A stretch of 64,000 nt of DNA from an uncultured Hungatella sp. (lineage in GTDB: Bacteria; Bacillota; Clostridia; Lachnospirales; Lachnospiraceae): positions 27,316 through 91,315 of the forward strand of contig CAMUJH010000008.1 in assembly GCA_947089145.1 (NCBI GenBank), given 5' to 3'. Every line of letters starts with the position of its first letter. The stretch's first letter is position 1. The position numbers and the translations under genes are program-made. Under the pieces are notes generated by a model. That model saw only the letters and a list, made by a program, of their open reading frames with translations. It did no database searches and was not told the DNA's origin. Shown here one piece after another: positions 31,547 through 40,627 of this stretch.

Positions 31547-32575
31547 ATGGCAACAACCGGAGAAAGGGAGCAGTGGAGAGAATGGATTGAGACAAAAAAT
31601 AAGGTTCTTGAGGAGCAGCTGTACGCCCTGGCCAGACAGACAAGAGAAAACTGGTATGGAAAGGATGTATACATCCGCGGGTTGATTGAGTTTACCAACT
31701 ACTGCAAAAATGACTGCTACTATTGCGGAATCCGCAGAAGCAACAACAAGGCTTTGCGGTATCGTCTGACAGAGGAGGAAATCCTTGCCTGCTGTAAAAC
31801 GGGATATGAACTGGGATTTAGGACCTTTGTGCTTCAGGGCGGGGAAGACTTGTTCTTTACGGATCTGCGTCTTGCCCGGATTGTGGCAGCCATAAAGGAA
31901 ACTTACCTGGACTGCGCCGTGACCCTATCCGTAGGGGAGAGAAGCCGGAAATCCTATGAGATGTTCTATGAGGCTGGAGCGGACAGGTATCTTCTCCGCC
32001 ATGAGACGGCCAATGATGCTCACTACGGACAGCTTCACCCAAAAGAGATGTCTCTGGAAAACAGAAAACGGTGCCTGTGGGATCTAAAGGAGATCGGCTT
32101 TCAGGTGGGAGCCGGCATGATGGTGGGAAGTCCGGGACAGACGGTGGAGTGCATACTGGAAGATCTGGAGTTTCTCAAGGAACTGCAGCCGGACATGGTG
32201 GGAATCGGCCCATTTATCCCCCATTGCGAAACACCGTTTTACGGCCAAAAGGCAGGAACAGTGGATCAGACTTTACGCCTTTTAGCTGTTGTCCGGCTGA
32301 TTCTTCCCCAGGTCCTTCTTCCTGCCACCACGGCGCTGGGAACCATTGAACAGGACGGGCGTGAAAGGGGGATGCTGGCAGGGGCCAATGTGGTTATGCC
32401 TAATCTTTCCCCGTCAAATGTGAGAGACAAGTATCAGCTTTACGACGGAAAATTATGCACTGGATCAGAAGCGGCAGAAAATCTTGACAATTTGAAACGC
32501 TCCATGGAGGCCATAGGCTACAGAGTAGTGTCCGGCAGAGGGGATCGGGCCGGATATGTTAGGAAAGCGATTTAG
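31547..32575 (+). CDS. hydE: [FeFe]-hydrogenase maturase HydE (radical SAM)
   Basis: This 342-residue radical SAM enzyme helps build the di-iron subcluster of [FeFe]-hydrogenase. The CX3CX2C cluster motif is CKNDCYYC near residue 60, followed by RYRLTEEEIL, the GGE-type SAM motif in LQGGEDLFF and a C-terminal SPSNVRDKYQLYDGK that is typical of HydE. The related BioB/PylB/ThiH enzymes share the fold, but pairing with hydF supports HydE. ATG 31547 follows AAGGAAG; a GTG two codons upstream is less well placed. hydG is not in this window. The gene is preceded by a leader with an internal terminator. Confidence 0.92.
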   Translation: MATTGEREQWREWIETKNKVLEEQLYALARQTRENWYGKDVYIRGLIEFTNYCKNDCYYCGIRRSNNKALRYRLTEEEILACCKTGYELGFRTFVLQGGEDLFFTDLRLARIVAAIKETYLDCAVTLSVGERSRKSYEMFYEAGADRYLLRHETANDAHYGQLHPKEMSLENRKRCLWDLKEIGFQVGAGMMVGSPGQTVECILEDLEFLKELQPDMVGIGPFIPHCETPFYGQKAGTVDQTLRLLAVVRLILPQVLLPATTALGTIEQDGRERGMLAGANVVMPNLSPSNVRDKYQLYDGKLCTGSEAAENLDNLKRSMEAIGYRVVSGRGDRAGYVRKAI

Positions 32576-32604
32576 GATTTGAATCCGGCAATGGATGCCT
32601 ATAA

Positions 32605-32623
32605 AGAGACTCTGAGAGTACAT
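32605..32623 (+). repeat. Single arm of the inverted-repeat element
   Basis: AGAGACTCTGAGAGTACAT matches the right end of the elements at 20883-21045 and 26951-27006 with one or two differences. No left arm is visible, because hydE coding sequence precedes it. Confidence 0.55.
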
Positions 32624-32648
32624 TACACAAAAAGAGAGGGACAAGAAA

Positions 32649-33896
32649 ATGGGAAGAAATGAGACGCCTGCTTCAGAGAGAATCCACATCGGGTTTTTCG
32701 GAAGGAGAAATGCGGGAAAGTCCAGTGTGATGAATGCGGTTACCGGACAGAACCTGGCTGTAGTTTCTGAGGTAAAGGGAACCACTACAGATCCGGTTTA
32801 TAAGTCTATGGAACTGCTTCCCCTGGGACCGGTGGTCATGATTGACACCCCTGGAATCGACGATGAAGGGGGACTGGGAGAGCTTCGGGTAAAGAAAAGC
32901 CGCCAGGTGCTGAACAAAACCGATCTGGCAGTTCTGGTGGTGGACGGCCAGGAAGGAATGAGAGAAGAGGACTACCAGATAGCAGATCTGTTTCGGAAAA
33001 AACAGGTGCCTTATGTGGTGGTGTTTAATAAAGCGGATTTGGGCAGGGAAGACTTGGTATGGGAAAAACGCCGGTCAGATGAAAGCGCCCATCCATCCGA
33101 AAACTGCCTCTGGGTCAGCGCTGTCGACAAATCAGGAATCGAAGAATTGAAGAACCTTTTAGGTTCTATGATCCCCTCAAGGAAGGAGCGGGATCTGCTG
33201 GAAGGTCTGGTAAATCCCGGCAGCCTGGTAATCCTTGTAACTCCCATCGACAAGGCCGCACCAAAAGGAAGGCTGATCCTGCCCCAGCAGCAGACCATAC
33301 GGGCGCTGCTGGATCACGGGTGCATGACTGTGACTGTCCGTGAGACAGAACTGGAAATGGCTTTTAAAAGTCTTGGGAGAAAACCGGATCTGGTGATTAC
33401 GGACAGCCAGGCATTTGGAAAGGTATCGGCCATGGTGCCAAGGGAAATCCGCCTTACCTCATTTTCTATTCTGTTTGCCAGATACAAAGGGAACCTGCGG
33501 CAGGCTGTAGAAGGCGTCTGCGGGCTGGACGAGATCCGGGATAACGATACCATTCTCATCAGCGAGGGGTGTACCCACCACCGCCAATGCGGCGATATCG
33601 GCACCACAAAACTTCCGGCGTGGATTGGGCAGTATACAGGAAAGGAACCCCGGTTCGTTTTTACCTCAGGAACCGAGTTTCCCGAAGACCTTTCCCCGTA
33701 CCGCTTGATCGTCCACTGCGGCGGGTGCATGCTTAATGAGCGGGAAATGGAGTATCGTCAGGCTTGTGCCAGGGAGCAGAACATCCCCATGACAAACTAC
33801 GGAATCCTCATTGCCCATGTTCATGGAATCCTGCAGCGAAGTCTGGAACCGTTTCCCGATATCTGTGCTTTGCTGCAAAAAAGGGGCAGAGCATGA
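32649..33896 (+). CDS. hydF: [FeFe]-hydrogenase maturation GTPase HydF
   Basis: This is a 415-residue scaffold GTPase that carries the hydrogenase di-iron precursor. The G1 loop FGRRNAGKSSVMNAV lies near residue 17, the switch motif VMIDTPGIDDEGG near 65, and NKAD near 120. The C-terminal iron-sulfur ligands are in EGCTHHRQCGD near residue 305 and VHCGGCMLNEREMEYR near 358, as in HydF. It starts 73 bases after hydE, with GAGGGAC upstream, and its stop overlaps the start of the next permease gene (ATGA), so the ABC transporter is translationally coupled to it. That coupling is unusual and discussed in the findings. Confidence 0.94.
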   Translation: MGRNETPASERIHIGFFGRRNAGKSSVMNAVTGQNLAVVSEVKGTTTDPVYKSMELLPLGPVVMIDTPGIDDEGGLGELRVKKSRQVLNKTDLAVLVVDGQEGMREEDYQIADLFRKKQVPYVVVFNKADLGREDLVWEKRRSDESAHPSENCLWVSAVDKSGIEELKNLLGSMIPSRKERDLLEGLVNPGSLVILVTPIDKAAPKGRLILPQQQTIRALLDHGCMTVTVRETELEMAFKSLGRKPDLVITDSQAFGKVSAMVPREIRLTSFSILFARYKGNLRQAVEGVCGLDEIRDNDTILISEGCTHHRQCGDIGTTKLPAWIGQYTGKEPRFVFTSGTEFPEDLSPYRLIVHCGGCMLNEREMEYRQACAREQNIPMTNYGILIAHVHGILQRSLEPFPDICALLQKRGRA

Positions 33897-34675
33897 ATCG
33901 GTGGGGGAAACAGGCCCTTGGCATTATTCTTCTGGCAGTTATCTGGCAGGGTGCATCCTGGTCTGGCATATGGAGTTCATACATTCTCCCCTCGCCAGGC
34001 AAAGTGGCCAAAGCTTTGTGGACAATGATGGAAAGCGGAGTGCTGTGGCAGCACATATTTGTCAGCCTGAAACGGGTTTTCCAGGGATTTTCCATTGCTT
34101 TTCTGCTGGCATTTGCTGGAGGAGCGGCAGCTTATGAGCTGCCTGGAATAGAAGAGTATTACAAGGGATTTCTGGAGTTTATGAGAAACGTCCCGCCAAT
34201 CAGTTTAATCGCTCTGCTGATTTTGTGGTTTGGCATTGGAGAGACTTCTAAAATTATCATCATTGTGCTGGCATCCTTTTTTCCCATGTATCTCAATATC
34301 CGAAAAGGCTTTGTTTCCATAGACAAAAAGCTTTTGGAGGTAGGGCAGGCCTTTGGGTTTGGAAGATGGAGACAATTTATCAGGATTGTCCTTCCTGGGG
34401 CGGTTCCGGATATTCTCGTCGGCATGAAAGTGGGACTTGGATACAGTTGGCGGGCCATTATCGGCGCAGAAATGATTGCGGCATCCAAAGGAATCGGATA
34501 TCTGATTCTGGATGCCCAGCAGATGTCAAGATCCGATAAAGTGGTGGCAGGGATTCTCACCATAGGGGCTGTGGGGATTGCCTGTGACAAAGTATTTCAG
34601 GTGATGATTGGCCGGATGGCTGTAAGGGGAAGTGCAGAAGGAGCGTCAGGGCATGAGAATCAGGGATTTGTGTAA
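33893..34675 (+). CDS. NitT/TauT (SsuC-like) family ABC transporter permease
   Basis: This 260-residue permease of the binding-protein-dependent transport group 1 has about six hydrophobic segments and the cytoplasmic EAA-type loop LLEVGQAFGFGRWRQFIRIV near residue 148, followed by LPGAVPDILVGMKVGLGYSW. The ATG at 33893 overlaps the hydF stop by four bases, and the gene overlaps the ATPase gene by 23 bases. The family includes importers for sulfonates, nitrate, taurine and thiamine precursors. The binding protein downstream does not show which compound is carried; linkage to hydrogenase maturation genes hints at a cofactor- or sulfur-related compound, but this is inference. Confidence 0.9.
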   Translation: MNRWGKQALGIILLAVIWQGASWSGIWSSYILPSPGKVAKALWTMMESGVLWQHIFVSLKRVFQGFSIAFLLAFAGGAAAYELPGIEEYYKGFLEFMRNVPPISLIALLILWFGIGETSKIIIIVLASFFPMYLNIRKGFVSIDKKLLEVGQAFGFGRWRQFIRIVLPGAVPDILVGMKVGLGYSWRAIIGAEMIAASKGIGYLILDAQQMSRSDKVVAGILTIGAVGIACDKVFQVMIGRMAVRGSAEGASGHENQGFV

Positions 34676-35396
34676 GGAATATCAGGTTGCGGCAAAGCGC
34701 ATTGAAGTGTTGAAAGGCCTGAACCTGGATGTAGATAACCATGGGATCACAGTGGTGCTTGGACGCAGCGGATGCGGAAAAACCACCCTTCTCCGTCTGG
34801 CAGCAGGGCTGGAACAGGCAGACAGGGGGAGTGTGGAAATGGGATCAGATGCAAAGATGGGAGTGATTTTCCAGGAACCTCGCCTTATGCCTTGGCTTAC
34901 GGTAGGAGACAATATTCTTTTCGGAACCGGAAAGAGACAGGGGAGAGGCAGGCACAGAGTTCTGAACAGACATCTCGATTATCTGCTGGATCTGACCGGC
35001 CTGAAGGGATTTGAAGATGCGTATCCGTCCCAGCTTTCCGGCGGAATGCAGCAGAGGGCAGCTCTTGCCAGGGCGCTGGCTTATAAGCCGGATTACCTTT
35101 TGATGGATGAGCCTTTTGCGGCTCTGGACTACTTTACCAGGAGTCAGATGCAGAAAGAACTTTTAAAGATTCATCAGGCGGAACAAAAGGGGATTCTGTT
35201 TGTGACCCACAGCATTGATGAGGCGCTGACCATTGGAAAAAAGGTGGTTATATTGGAAGACGGGGGATGCAGGAAAGAGTACGATTTGGGAGATATTCCT
35301 TATCCCAGGGATTTGCTTTCAGAGAAAATTGGGAAGATTAAGAAGGGGATCGTTGAGGAGATGGAAAAGACCGGTGAAATTGGAATGTTACCATGA
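34653..35396 (+). CDS. NitT/TauT (SsuB-like) family ABC transporter ATPase
   Basis: This is a 247-residue ATP-binding subunit. It has Walker A GRSGCGKTTLLRL near residue 37, Q-loop VIFQEPRLMPW, signature LSGGMQQRAALARAL near 127, Walker B LLMDEPFAALD near 150 and the H-loop FVTHSIDEAL. The start MRIRDLCKEY at 34653 overlaps the permease gene and has AAGGAG upstream. It would power the permease at 33893 together with the lipoprotein at 35466. The motif set is that of SsuB/TauB/NrtD proteins, a group that cannot be split by substrate from sequence alone. Confidence 0.92.
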   Translation: MRIRDLCKEYQVAAKRIEVLKGLNLDVDNHGITVVLGRSGCGKTTLLRLAAGLEQADRGSVEMGSDAKMGVIFQEPRLMPWLTVGDNILFGTGKRQGRGRHRVLNRHLDYLLDLTGLKGFEDAYPSQLSGGMQQRAALARALAYKPDYLLMDEPFAALDYFTRSQMQKELLKIHQAEQKGILFVTHSIDEALTIGKKVVILEDGGCRKEYDLGDIPYPRDLLSEKIGKIKKGIVEEMEKTGEIGMLP

Positions 35397-35465
35397 GGCG
35401 GCGTTTTTGAAAGACAGGCTGACATAATCAAACAATGATTTTTGAAAATGGAGGAGTAAAAGAAG

Positions 35466-36557
35466 ATGAAATTCAGAGAAAAGGTTTTGAAAAAAGCAAT
35501 TGCATGGATGCTGGCTGGCGCATTGAGCGCCGGGATGCTGGCAGGATGCGGAGACGGACAGCAGAAAGATCAGGTCAGTGGGGCAGCCAGGCAGGAGGAA
35601 AGCAGCAGTGAGCAGGGGACAGAGACAGAAGCACAGACCCAGTCTGATTCTCAGATCGAAACCGGATCTCAGGAAGATGCAAAAACTGAACCTAAAGGAA
35701 CGATTATGGTGACATATGTGAAGTCTCCTCTTAATGTGCCTTCAATTGTGGAAAAGGATCAGGAGATCTTTACGGAGGCTTTTGGGAAACTGGGGTATGA
35801 GGTGGGATATTCAGATTTAACTACAGGGCCGGAACAGACCCAGGCTTTGGCTTCAGGGGATATTCAGTTTTTGAATGCAGTGGGAGCCACATCCGTAATT
35901 TTGGCGGCGTCCAATGGGCTGGATATAAAAATTATAAGCACATACAGCCGTTCCCCAAAAGCCTTTAAGCTTTTCAGCAAGGACGGGGCCATTCAGTCGC
36001 CGGAGGATTTGCGGGGCAAGAAAGTGGCAGGCCCCAAGGGAACCATTCTCCATGAACTGCTCACAGCATATCTGGCCAGTGCAGGAATGACGGAACAGGA
36101 TATTGAATTTTTGTCCATGGGCATTCCGGACTCCCAGGCAGCTCTCATGGGCGGCAGCGTGGATGCAGCCCTTTTGGCAGGGCCTGCGGCCTATAACACG
36201 GAAAAGGACGGCTTCAATGTGGTGACGGACGGCGAGGGGCTGACAGAGGCTACTATCGTGGTAGCTGTTGGGGGCCAGTATGCGAAAGAGCATCAGGAAG
36301 AGATAAAGACATTCCTGGAGGCCCAGAAACAGGTGCTGGATTATATAGATGCTGAGGAAGAGAAGGCCATGGAAGCCGCAGCCAAAGAGACAGAGCTGAC
36401 AGTGGAAGCCGTGAAAGAGATGTATCCTTTATATGACTTTAATATGACCATAAAGGATTCGGATATTGAGGCTATGAAGAAAACAGAACAGTTTATGAAA
36501 GAGAATCAGATGATAGAGACGGATGTGGATATTGAGGAACTGATTTTTGCGCCTTAA
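35466..36557 (+). CDS. NitT/TauT-type substrate-binding lipoprotein
   Basis: This 363-residue exported lipoprotein has the signal region KKAIAWMLAGALSAGMLAGC with its lipobox cysteine near residue 27. A low-complexity Gln/Glu/Ser/Thr-rich linker of about 50 residues follows. The binding domain starts at MVTYVKSPLNVPSIVEKDQE. Segments such as SGDIQFLNAVGATSVILAA and LRGKKVAGPKGTILHELLTAYL are those of the SsuA/TauA/NMT1-like binding proteins. It is the last gene of the hydE-hydF-ABC run and is followed by a strong terminator. Ligand unknown; aliphatic sulfonate, thiamine precursor or another small anion are candidates from the family. Confidence 0.88.
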   Translation: MKFREKVLKKAIAWMLAGALSAGMLAGCGDGQQKDQVSGAARQEESSSEQGTETEAQTQSDSQIETGSQEDAKTEPKGTIMVTYVKSPLNVPSIVEKDQEIFTEAFGKLGYEVGYSDLTTGPEQTQALASGDIQFLNAVGATSVILAASNGLDIKIISTYSRSPKAFKLFSKDGAIQSPEDLRGKKVAGPKGTILHELLTAYLASAGMTEQDIEFLSMGIPDSQAALMGGSVDAALLAGPAAYNTEKDGFNVVTDGEGLTEATIVVAVGGQYAKEHQEEIKTFLEAQKQVLDYIDAEEEKAMEAAAKETELTVEAVKEMYPLYDFNMTIKDSDIEAMKKTEQFMKENQMIETDVDIEELIFAP

Positions 36558-36584
36558 GGACTGGAAAGAGGGACTGCTAAAAGC

Positions 36585-36640
36585 CTGGCAGAGGGCGGCA
36601 TGGTGGCCGTCCTCTGCCAGATGCCTTCTTTTGCGTTTTC
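36585..36640 (+). terminator. Terminator of the hydE-hydF-ABC operon
   Basis: CTGGCAGAGG (36585-36594) and CCTCTGCCAG (36611-36620) pair perfectly, and the enclosed GGCGGC/GGCCGT sequence extends the stem. It is followed by a T-rich stretch (TTCTTTTGCGTTTT). Confidence 0.78.
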
Positions 36641-36683
36641 TCCATAAAGCTGTTTTCTGCTGAAAGTATAATGAATGACTGCT

Positions 36684-38297
36684 CTACACTTCCCCACCCA
36701 GCATCATCCCCAGCCGCTTCACGCAGACCCAGTAATTCCTCTCCCTGGTGCCCTTTGCACGCCTAATCTGCCCTTCCGCATAATCCGGCCCTCGTTTCCA
36801 GTCTGCCCGGACAATTCCAAGTTTTAAACAATATTCGGCCTCCCTAAGTTTATCTTCGCCTGCTCCGGCATCTGCCAGATTTTCAAGCACCTTTGTGGCT
36901 GCCTCATCGTAAACAGGGTTAAAAAATCTTCTCCAGCCCGAATCGTATCCCAGTTCGATTACCGTATTCTCCTTGCCGTCCGGCAGGAAGCACACATCCT
37001 CGGATGTCTCTTCAATATGGAGATAGTACAGAGACGCCCTATCTTTTCCTTTACTGATACGCAGAATCCTTCCCAGCCTTTGAATGCGCTGCCGTCTGGC
37101 GGCAGTACCTGACAGGATGATCCCAATGGATGCATCCGGCACGTCCACGCCTTCATCCATGGCTCTGCAGGCAATGAGGATTCGTATTTGTCCGGTTTGA
37201 AACCGTTCCAGTGTATTTCTGTTGGCCTGATCTCCCATTTCAGAATGATACCGTCCCACTCTTCCCGGATACCGTTCCTGCAAAAGCCTGTACAGCTTCT
37301 CCGCCTGGCGGATTCGCTCTCCGAAAATGAGGATTTTTTCATGTTCATCGAGCCTCTGTACCAAATCCCAGGCACAGGAAATCCTGTCAGACGCCAGGCA
37401 CACAAGGCTCTTTCTTTTATAAGACAGCTTCATATATGCTGACGCTGCTTCCGCAATCTTTATATCTTTACTGCTGCAGAGATTCCGAAGCAGGTCAAAT
37501 TGTTCTTTTATATCCATTTTTCTCAGCAGCGGATGGGCATTTACCAAAGTGCTGTACAGCAGAGTCATTTTATCTGTAAGCTCCTCATATTCCAGCCGTT
37601 CTTCCCCTTGAAAGGAAAGCCGTATATGGAAAACGTCATAGCGGCACACAGTTCCCAGCTTGGACGCCTCCGCCATTCCATAGCTGTATATCCTGCGTCC
37701 CAAAGCAGATGTCAGAAACTGCCGTGATTGTCCTGACGGCAGGGTAGCGGAAAGCCCTAAGGTGAAATAATTCGCCCGGTAAGGCTCTATAAATGGCAGG
37801 AACTCAAAAATAAGGCTGTTCTCACTGCTGTCATAGTGATGGCATTCATCTGCAATAAGGAAAACGGCTTCTCCCTGTTTCAGCTCTGTAAGTATCTGCC
37901 TGGCCAGTTCATAACGGGCGGAATTGATTACATAGATCATATACTGGCACTCCGCCGGGTCTTTATATCCGCCGCCTCGCAGTCCGATTCTGCATCTTTG
38001 GCTGCTGATTCCGGCGTCCTCCTTCAAAAGACTGCCGGTTCGGCAGATTTCCGATCCTTCCTGAGATTTGGTTAAAAATTCTTTTATAGAACGGCTCCAC
38101 TGCAGCATCAGTGCGCTTGTTGGAACCACAATTTTGACCTTCAGATCAGGGTTTACATTTTTTAGCAGCCTGTCCGCCGCCGCCAGGGCCAGTAGCGTTT
38201 TTCCCGATCCGGTGACCGCCTGTACCATCCCGCGGCAGCCATTAGACTGCCACAGATCCAGACATTCCTTCTGCCATTTATACAGTTTTTTCTCCAT
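36684..38297 (-). CDS. SF2 DEAD/DEAH-type helicase of a putative defence module
   Basis: This is a 537-residue superfamily 2 helicase with a compact XPB/Res-like layout. Motif I is AVTGSGKTLLAL near residue 30, motif II IADECHHYDS near 148, motif III GLSATLP near 180, and the C-terminal RecA domain has ACRAMDEGVDVPDA and motif VI QRIQRLGRILR near 415. No nuclease or methylase domain is visible. It is divergent from a three-gene operon encoding an unrecognised protein and two BrxC/BrxD-like ATPases, about 240 bases away. This combination recalls the ATPase-plus-helicase part of the Shango and BREX defence systems. A role in recognising or translocating on foreign DNA is plausible but inferred. 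Confidence 0.85.
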   Translation of the reverse strand: MEKKLYKWQKECLDLWQSNGCRGMVQAVTGSGKTLLALAAADRLLKNVNPDLKVKIVVPTSALMLQWSRSIKEFLTKSQEGSEICRTGSLLKEDAGISSQRCRIGLRGGGYKDPAECQYMIYVINSARYELARQILTELKQGEAVFLIADECHHYDSSENSLIFEFLPFIEPYRANYFTLGLSATLPSGQSRQFLTSALGRRIYSYGMAEASKLGTVCRYDVFHIRLSFQGEERLEYEELTDKMTLLYSTLVNAHPLLRKMDIKEQFDLLRNLCSSKDIKIAEAASAYMKLSYKRKSLVCLASDRISCAWDLVQRLDEHEKILIFGERIRQAEKLYRLLQERYPGRVGRYHSEMGDQANRNTLERFQTGQIRILIACRAMDEGVDVPDASIGIILSGTAARRQRIQRLGRILRISKGKDRASLYYLHIEETSEDVCFLPDGKENTVIELGYDSGWRRFFNPVYDEAATKVLENLADAGAGEDKLREAEYCLKLGIVRADWKRGPDYAEGQIRRAKGTRERNYWVCVKRLGMMLGGEV

Positions 38298-38413
38298 TTT
38301 GCCACCTGTCTGCGTCTCCGAAAAGTATCATGCCTTAATTTTACCATATCCGTGGCATTTCTGAAAGTATCTAATACCTATAGAAAGAAAGTTCGCCATT
38401 CTTAAAGAAATTG

Positions 38414-38442
38414 TTGAAAACTCATCACGTATCGTTTATACT
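38414..38442 (+). promoter_or_regulatory. Promoter of the ATPase operon
   Basis: TTGAAA (38414-38419), a 17-base spacer and TATACT (38437-38442), about 100 bases before the start of the first gene. No clear promoter for the divergent helicase was picked out in the same gap. Confidence 0.7.
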
Positions 38443-38541
38443 TTTTATAGTTTTGCTTATAACCGCAACCTTACGCTTCGAACCTGCTTACTGATATTTT
38501 GTAACCACAATAAAAATATTATTGCAAAGGAAAACCCACTT

Positions 38542-39318
38542 ATGAACTATGAGAATCTCTATGAAACTTTACAGCCCCGGCATAAATCTTTAAAAGAAAG
38601 TCTTGCCTTGTTACAGAAGCTTTCAAAAACTGCTGCAAAGGAAACTGACAGCGGAGATATCAGGAACCTTTTAAAAGACTTGGATTCTATGGCTGAAACC
38701 ACAGCCGTTCTCTCCTCTGTTTTAGAATCCATGAGAGATGCTGTCAGCGGATTTGACACAAAAGCATATTTTGAAAGCGGAGAATTTGCCCGGCAGATGC
38801 TGGATGCCTGTCAGGAAAAAGGCGTTGACGTCCGTGGATCTTCACCTGTTTTTGAGATGTTCCCTTATCGTATAAAGCTGGATATGGAAAATCAAGACGT
38901 TTATCTTGACAGGAAAAAGATCCAGTGCATGCGGCCCAGAAGCTTCGTAGATACGGTCCGCAGCAGCCAGGAAAAACTGAATAAGGCGGCCTTCAATCCC
39001 GGTGCTTTTGCCAGCGAACTGGCGGATGCTTATGACACTGCCATCCTAAAGATGAAGCGGCAGTCTGGTGCGGATATTTATTTAAACAGCCTTTACAAAT
39101 ATCTGGCTCCCATGAGCCGTTTCAGGAAGGACTATGATCAGCAGAGCTTTGCCTTTGACCTGGCCAGACTATATATTTCCGGGATTGAGGAGACAAAAAA
39201 CGGAAGAAAGTTCCAGTTTGGCCCCAGCAGGGAGAGTAATAAATCCATTCGGATACTGGACGGAAACGGCAAAGAATATTTTCTGTCCACCATTTGCTTC
39301 TATAATCAAGAGGCATAA
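38542..39318 (+). CDS. Unrecognised 258-residue protein, first gene of the ATPase operon
   Basis: I do not recognise this protein. The first 80 residues are charged and probably helical or coiled-coil (LKESLALLQKLSKTAAKETD, then LESMRDAVSGFD). A middle segment, VFEMFPYRIKLDMENQDVYL near residue 113, looks like a beta-rich domain, and the C-terminus holds RKFQFGPSRESNKSIRIL. No signal peptide, membrane segment, TerB motif or nuclease motif is visible. It is encoded directly ahead of two P-loop ATPases and opposite a helicase, the position taken by the adaptor or TerB protein in Shango-like loci. It may be a specificity or docking subunit. AAAGGAAA lies upstream of the start. Confidence 0.75.
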   Translation: MNYENLYETLQPRHKSLKESLALLQKLSKTAAKETDSGDIRNLLKDLDSMAETTAVLSSVLESMRDAVSGFDTKAYFESGEFARQMLDACQEKGVDVRGSSPVFEMFPYRIKLDMENQDVYLDRKKIQCMRPRSFVDTVRSSQEKLNKAAFNPGAFASELADAYDTAILKMKRQSGADIYLNSLYKYLAPMSRFRKDYDQQSFAFDLARLYISGIEETKNGRKFQFGPSRESNKSIRILDGNGKEYFLSTICFYNQEA

Positions 39319-39421
39319 GCACGGACATGTCCTTCGTAGCCTGCCTGCGTCTGAAATAAAACTGCAGAGAGTGAAGGCATCCTCCAAACGTGTTTATACC
39401 TGGAAAGGAATGGTGAATTGC

Positions 39422-40627
39422 ATGATGTCGGAATTTGGCGAAAATATGGATCAGGAAGGCGTAGTCTCCGATTGTTTGGAGACTACGCTTTCCTGCGGGA
39501 TAGAATTTCTTACGGATTTCTGGGAGGAAAAATATCTTCGGGAATACATCAAAAACGGCGGCAGCAAGATTAAGTTTATAACCGGACGGATTGGAAGCGG
39601 GAAGACCCATTTTCTGCATCTGATGACTTCCATTGCCGCAAAGGAAAATTATAAAACCGTGTGGTTTTCCGCAAAAAATGTGTGGATGCATGATTTTAAA
39701 GAGGTGTATGTGGAAATCTTTCATCAATCCGGTCTTTTAGACTGCCTGGAAATCCTTAGCCGGCAGGTGATAAAGGATATGGGGTTTGATCATGGCGATA
39801 TCCCGGAGGGGATGAAATTTTTTGATTACCTTTCCCAAAACGGCATGGGGGATGCCATAAACAAGAGGGAGATCCGTTTGCTTTTGAAACAGATGTTTCT
39901 GGATAATCCTATGCTTGACAATAACTTTGCTTTGGCCTGCTCCATGCTTACAGGAAGTATTCTGGGGTATCCTATTTTGGAGGATTCCAGCAGGGACATG
40001 CTTCTTGCATGGCTGGAGGGAGATCGGACAGTAAAGCTTTCTCAGCTGCGGTCCCTCGGTTTTTATCCCAGCCGCATTACTAAGTTTAATGCCCGCAATA
40101 TGCTGCGTTCTCTGGCGGAGGTGGTTCGGTTAAGCGGATTTTCCGGGCTTTTTATTGCCATTGATGATTTGGAAATCCTTATCAGCCGGTCCAGCCTGGA
40201 ACCGATCCATTACACGAAGATGAAGCGGGAGGATACCTATGAGAGCATTCGCCAGCTGATTGACGATATTGACTCCATGAAAAACATTATGTTTATCTAT
40301 GCATTTGACCGGGAACTGATGGATCATGAAAATGCAGGGCTGAAGGCTTATCAGGCTCTTTGGATGCGGATACAAAACGAGATCGTGGGCGAGCGGTTTA
40401 ACCGGTTCGCTGACATGGTGGATTTGGATCTGCTGGCAGCCCAGGAATATACGCCGGATGTAATTATTGCCATGTCAGAAAGTATTGCCCATGTTAAGAA
40501 ACATGTATCGGCGGCTCCTCTGGATATGGACGCTGCAAAGGAGATTGCGGCTCAGGCGCGGACGGGGGCTGTAGGTATCCCCAGGCTGATTCAGATTGCC
40601 ATGGAGGAGGTGCATGGAGATGTATGA
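39422..40627 (+). CDS. P-loop ATPase, BrxC/BrxD-like (DUF2791-like), first copy
   Basis: This is a P-loop ATPase of about 401 residues. Walker A is FITGRIGSGKTHFLHLM near residue 50 and Walker B is GLFIAIDDLEIL near residue 245. A probable sensor stretch is NIMFIYAFDREL, and an arginine-rich segment follows. The AAA+-like layout with a helical C-terminus is that of the BREX ATP-binding family (BrxC/BrxD, DUF2791). The open frame reaches back into the preceding gene; ATG 39422 is chosen because AAAGGA lies 12 bases upstream and the earlier stretch overlaps the 258-residue protein. It overlaps the next ATPase gene by eight bases, suggesting an equimolar hetero-oligomer. Confidence 0.8.
   Translation: MMSEFGENMDQEGVVSDCLETTLSCGIEFLTDFWEEKYLREYIKNGGSKIKFITGRIGSGKTHFLHLMTSIAAKENYKTVWFSAKNVWMHDFKEVYVEIFHQSGLLDCLEILSRQVIKDMGFDHGDIPEGMKFFDYLSQNGMGDAINKREIRLLLKQMFLDNPMLDNNFALACSMLTGSILGYPILEDSSRDMLLAWLEGDRTVKLSQLRSLGFYPSRITKFNARNMLRSLAEVVRLSGFSGLFIAIDDLEILISRSSLEPIHYTKMKREDTYESIRQLIDDIDSMKNIMFIYAFDRELMDHENAGLKAYQALWMRIQNEIVGERFNRFADMVDLDLLAAQEYTPDVIIAMSESIAHVKKHVSAAPLDMDAAKEIAAQARTGAVGIPRLIQIAMEEVHGDV

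Noticed and set aside
38542-39318. TerB-domain protein (which would make the locus canonical Shango)
   Set aside because: No TerB-like metal-binding acidic motifs were visible in the protein by eye, so the name was not applied.
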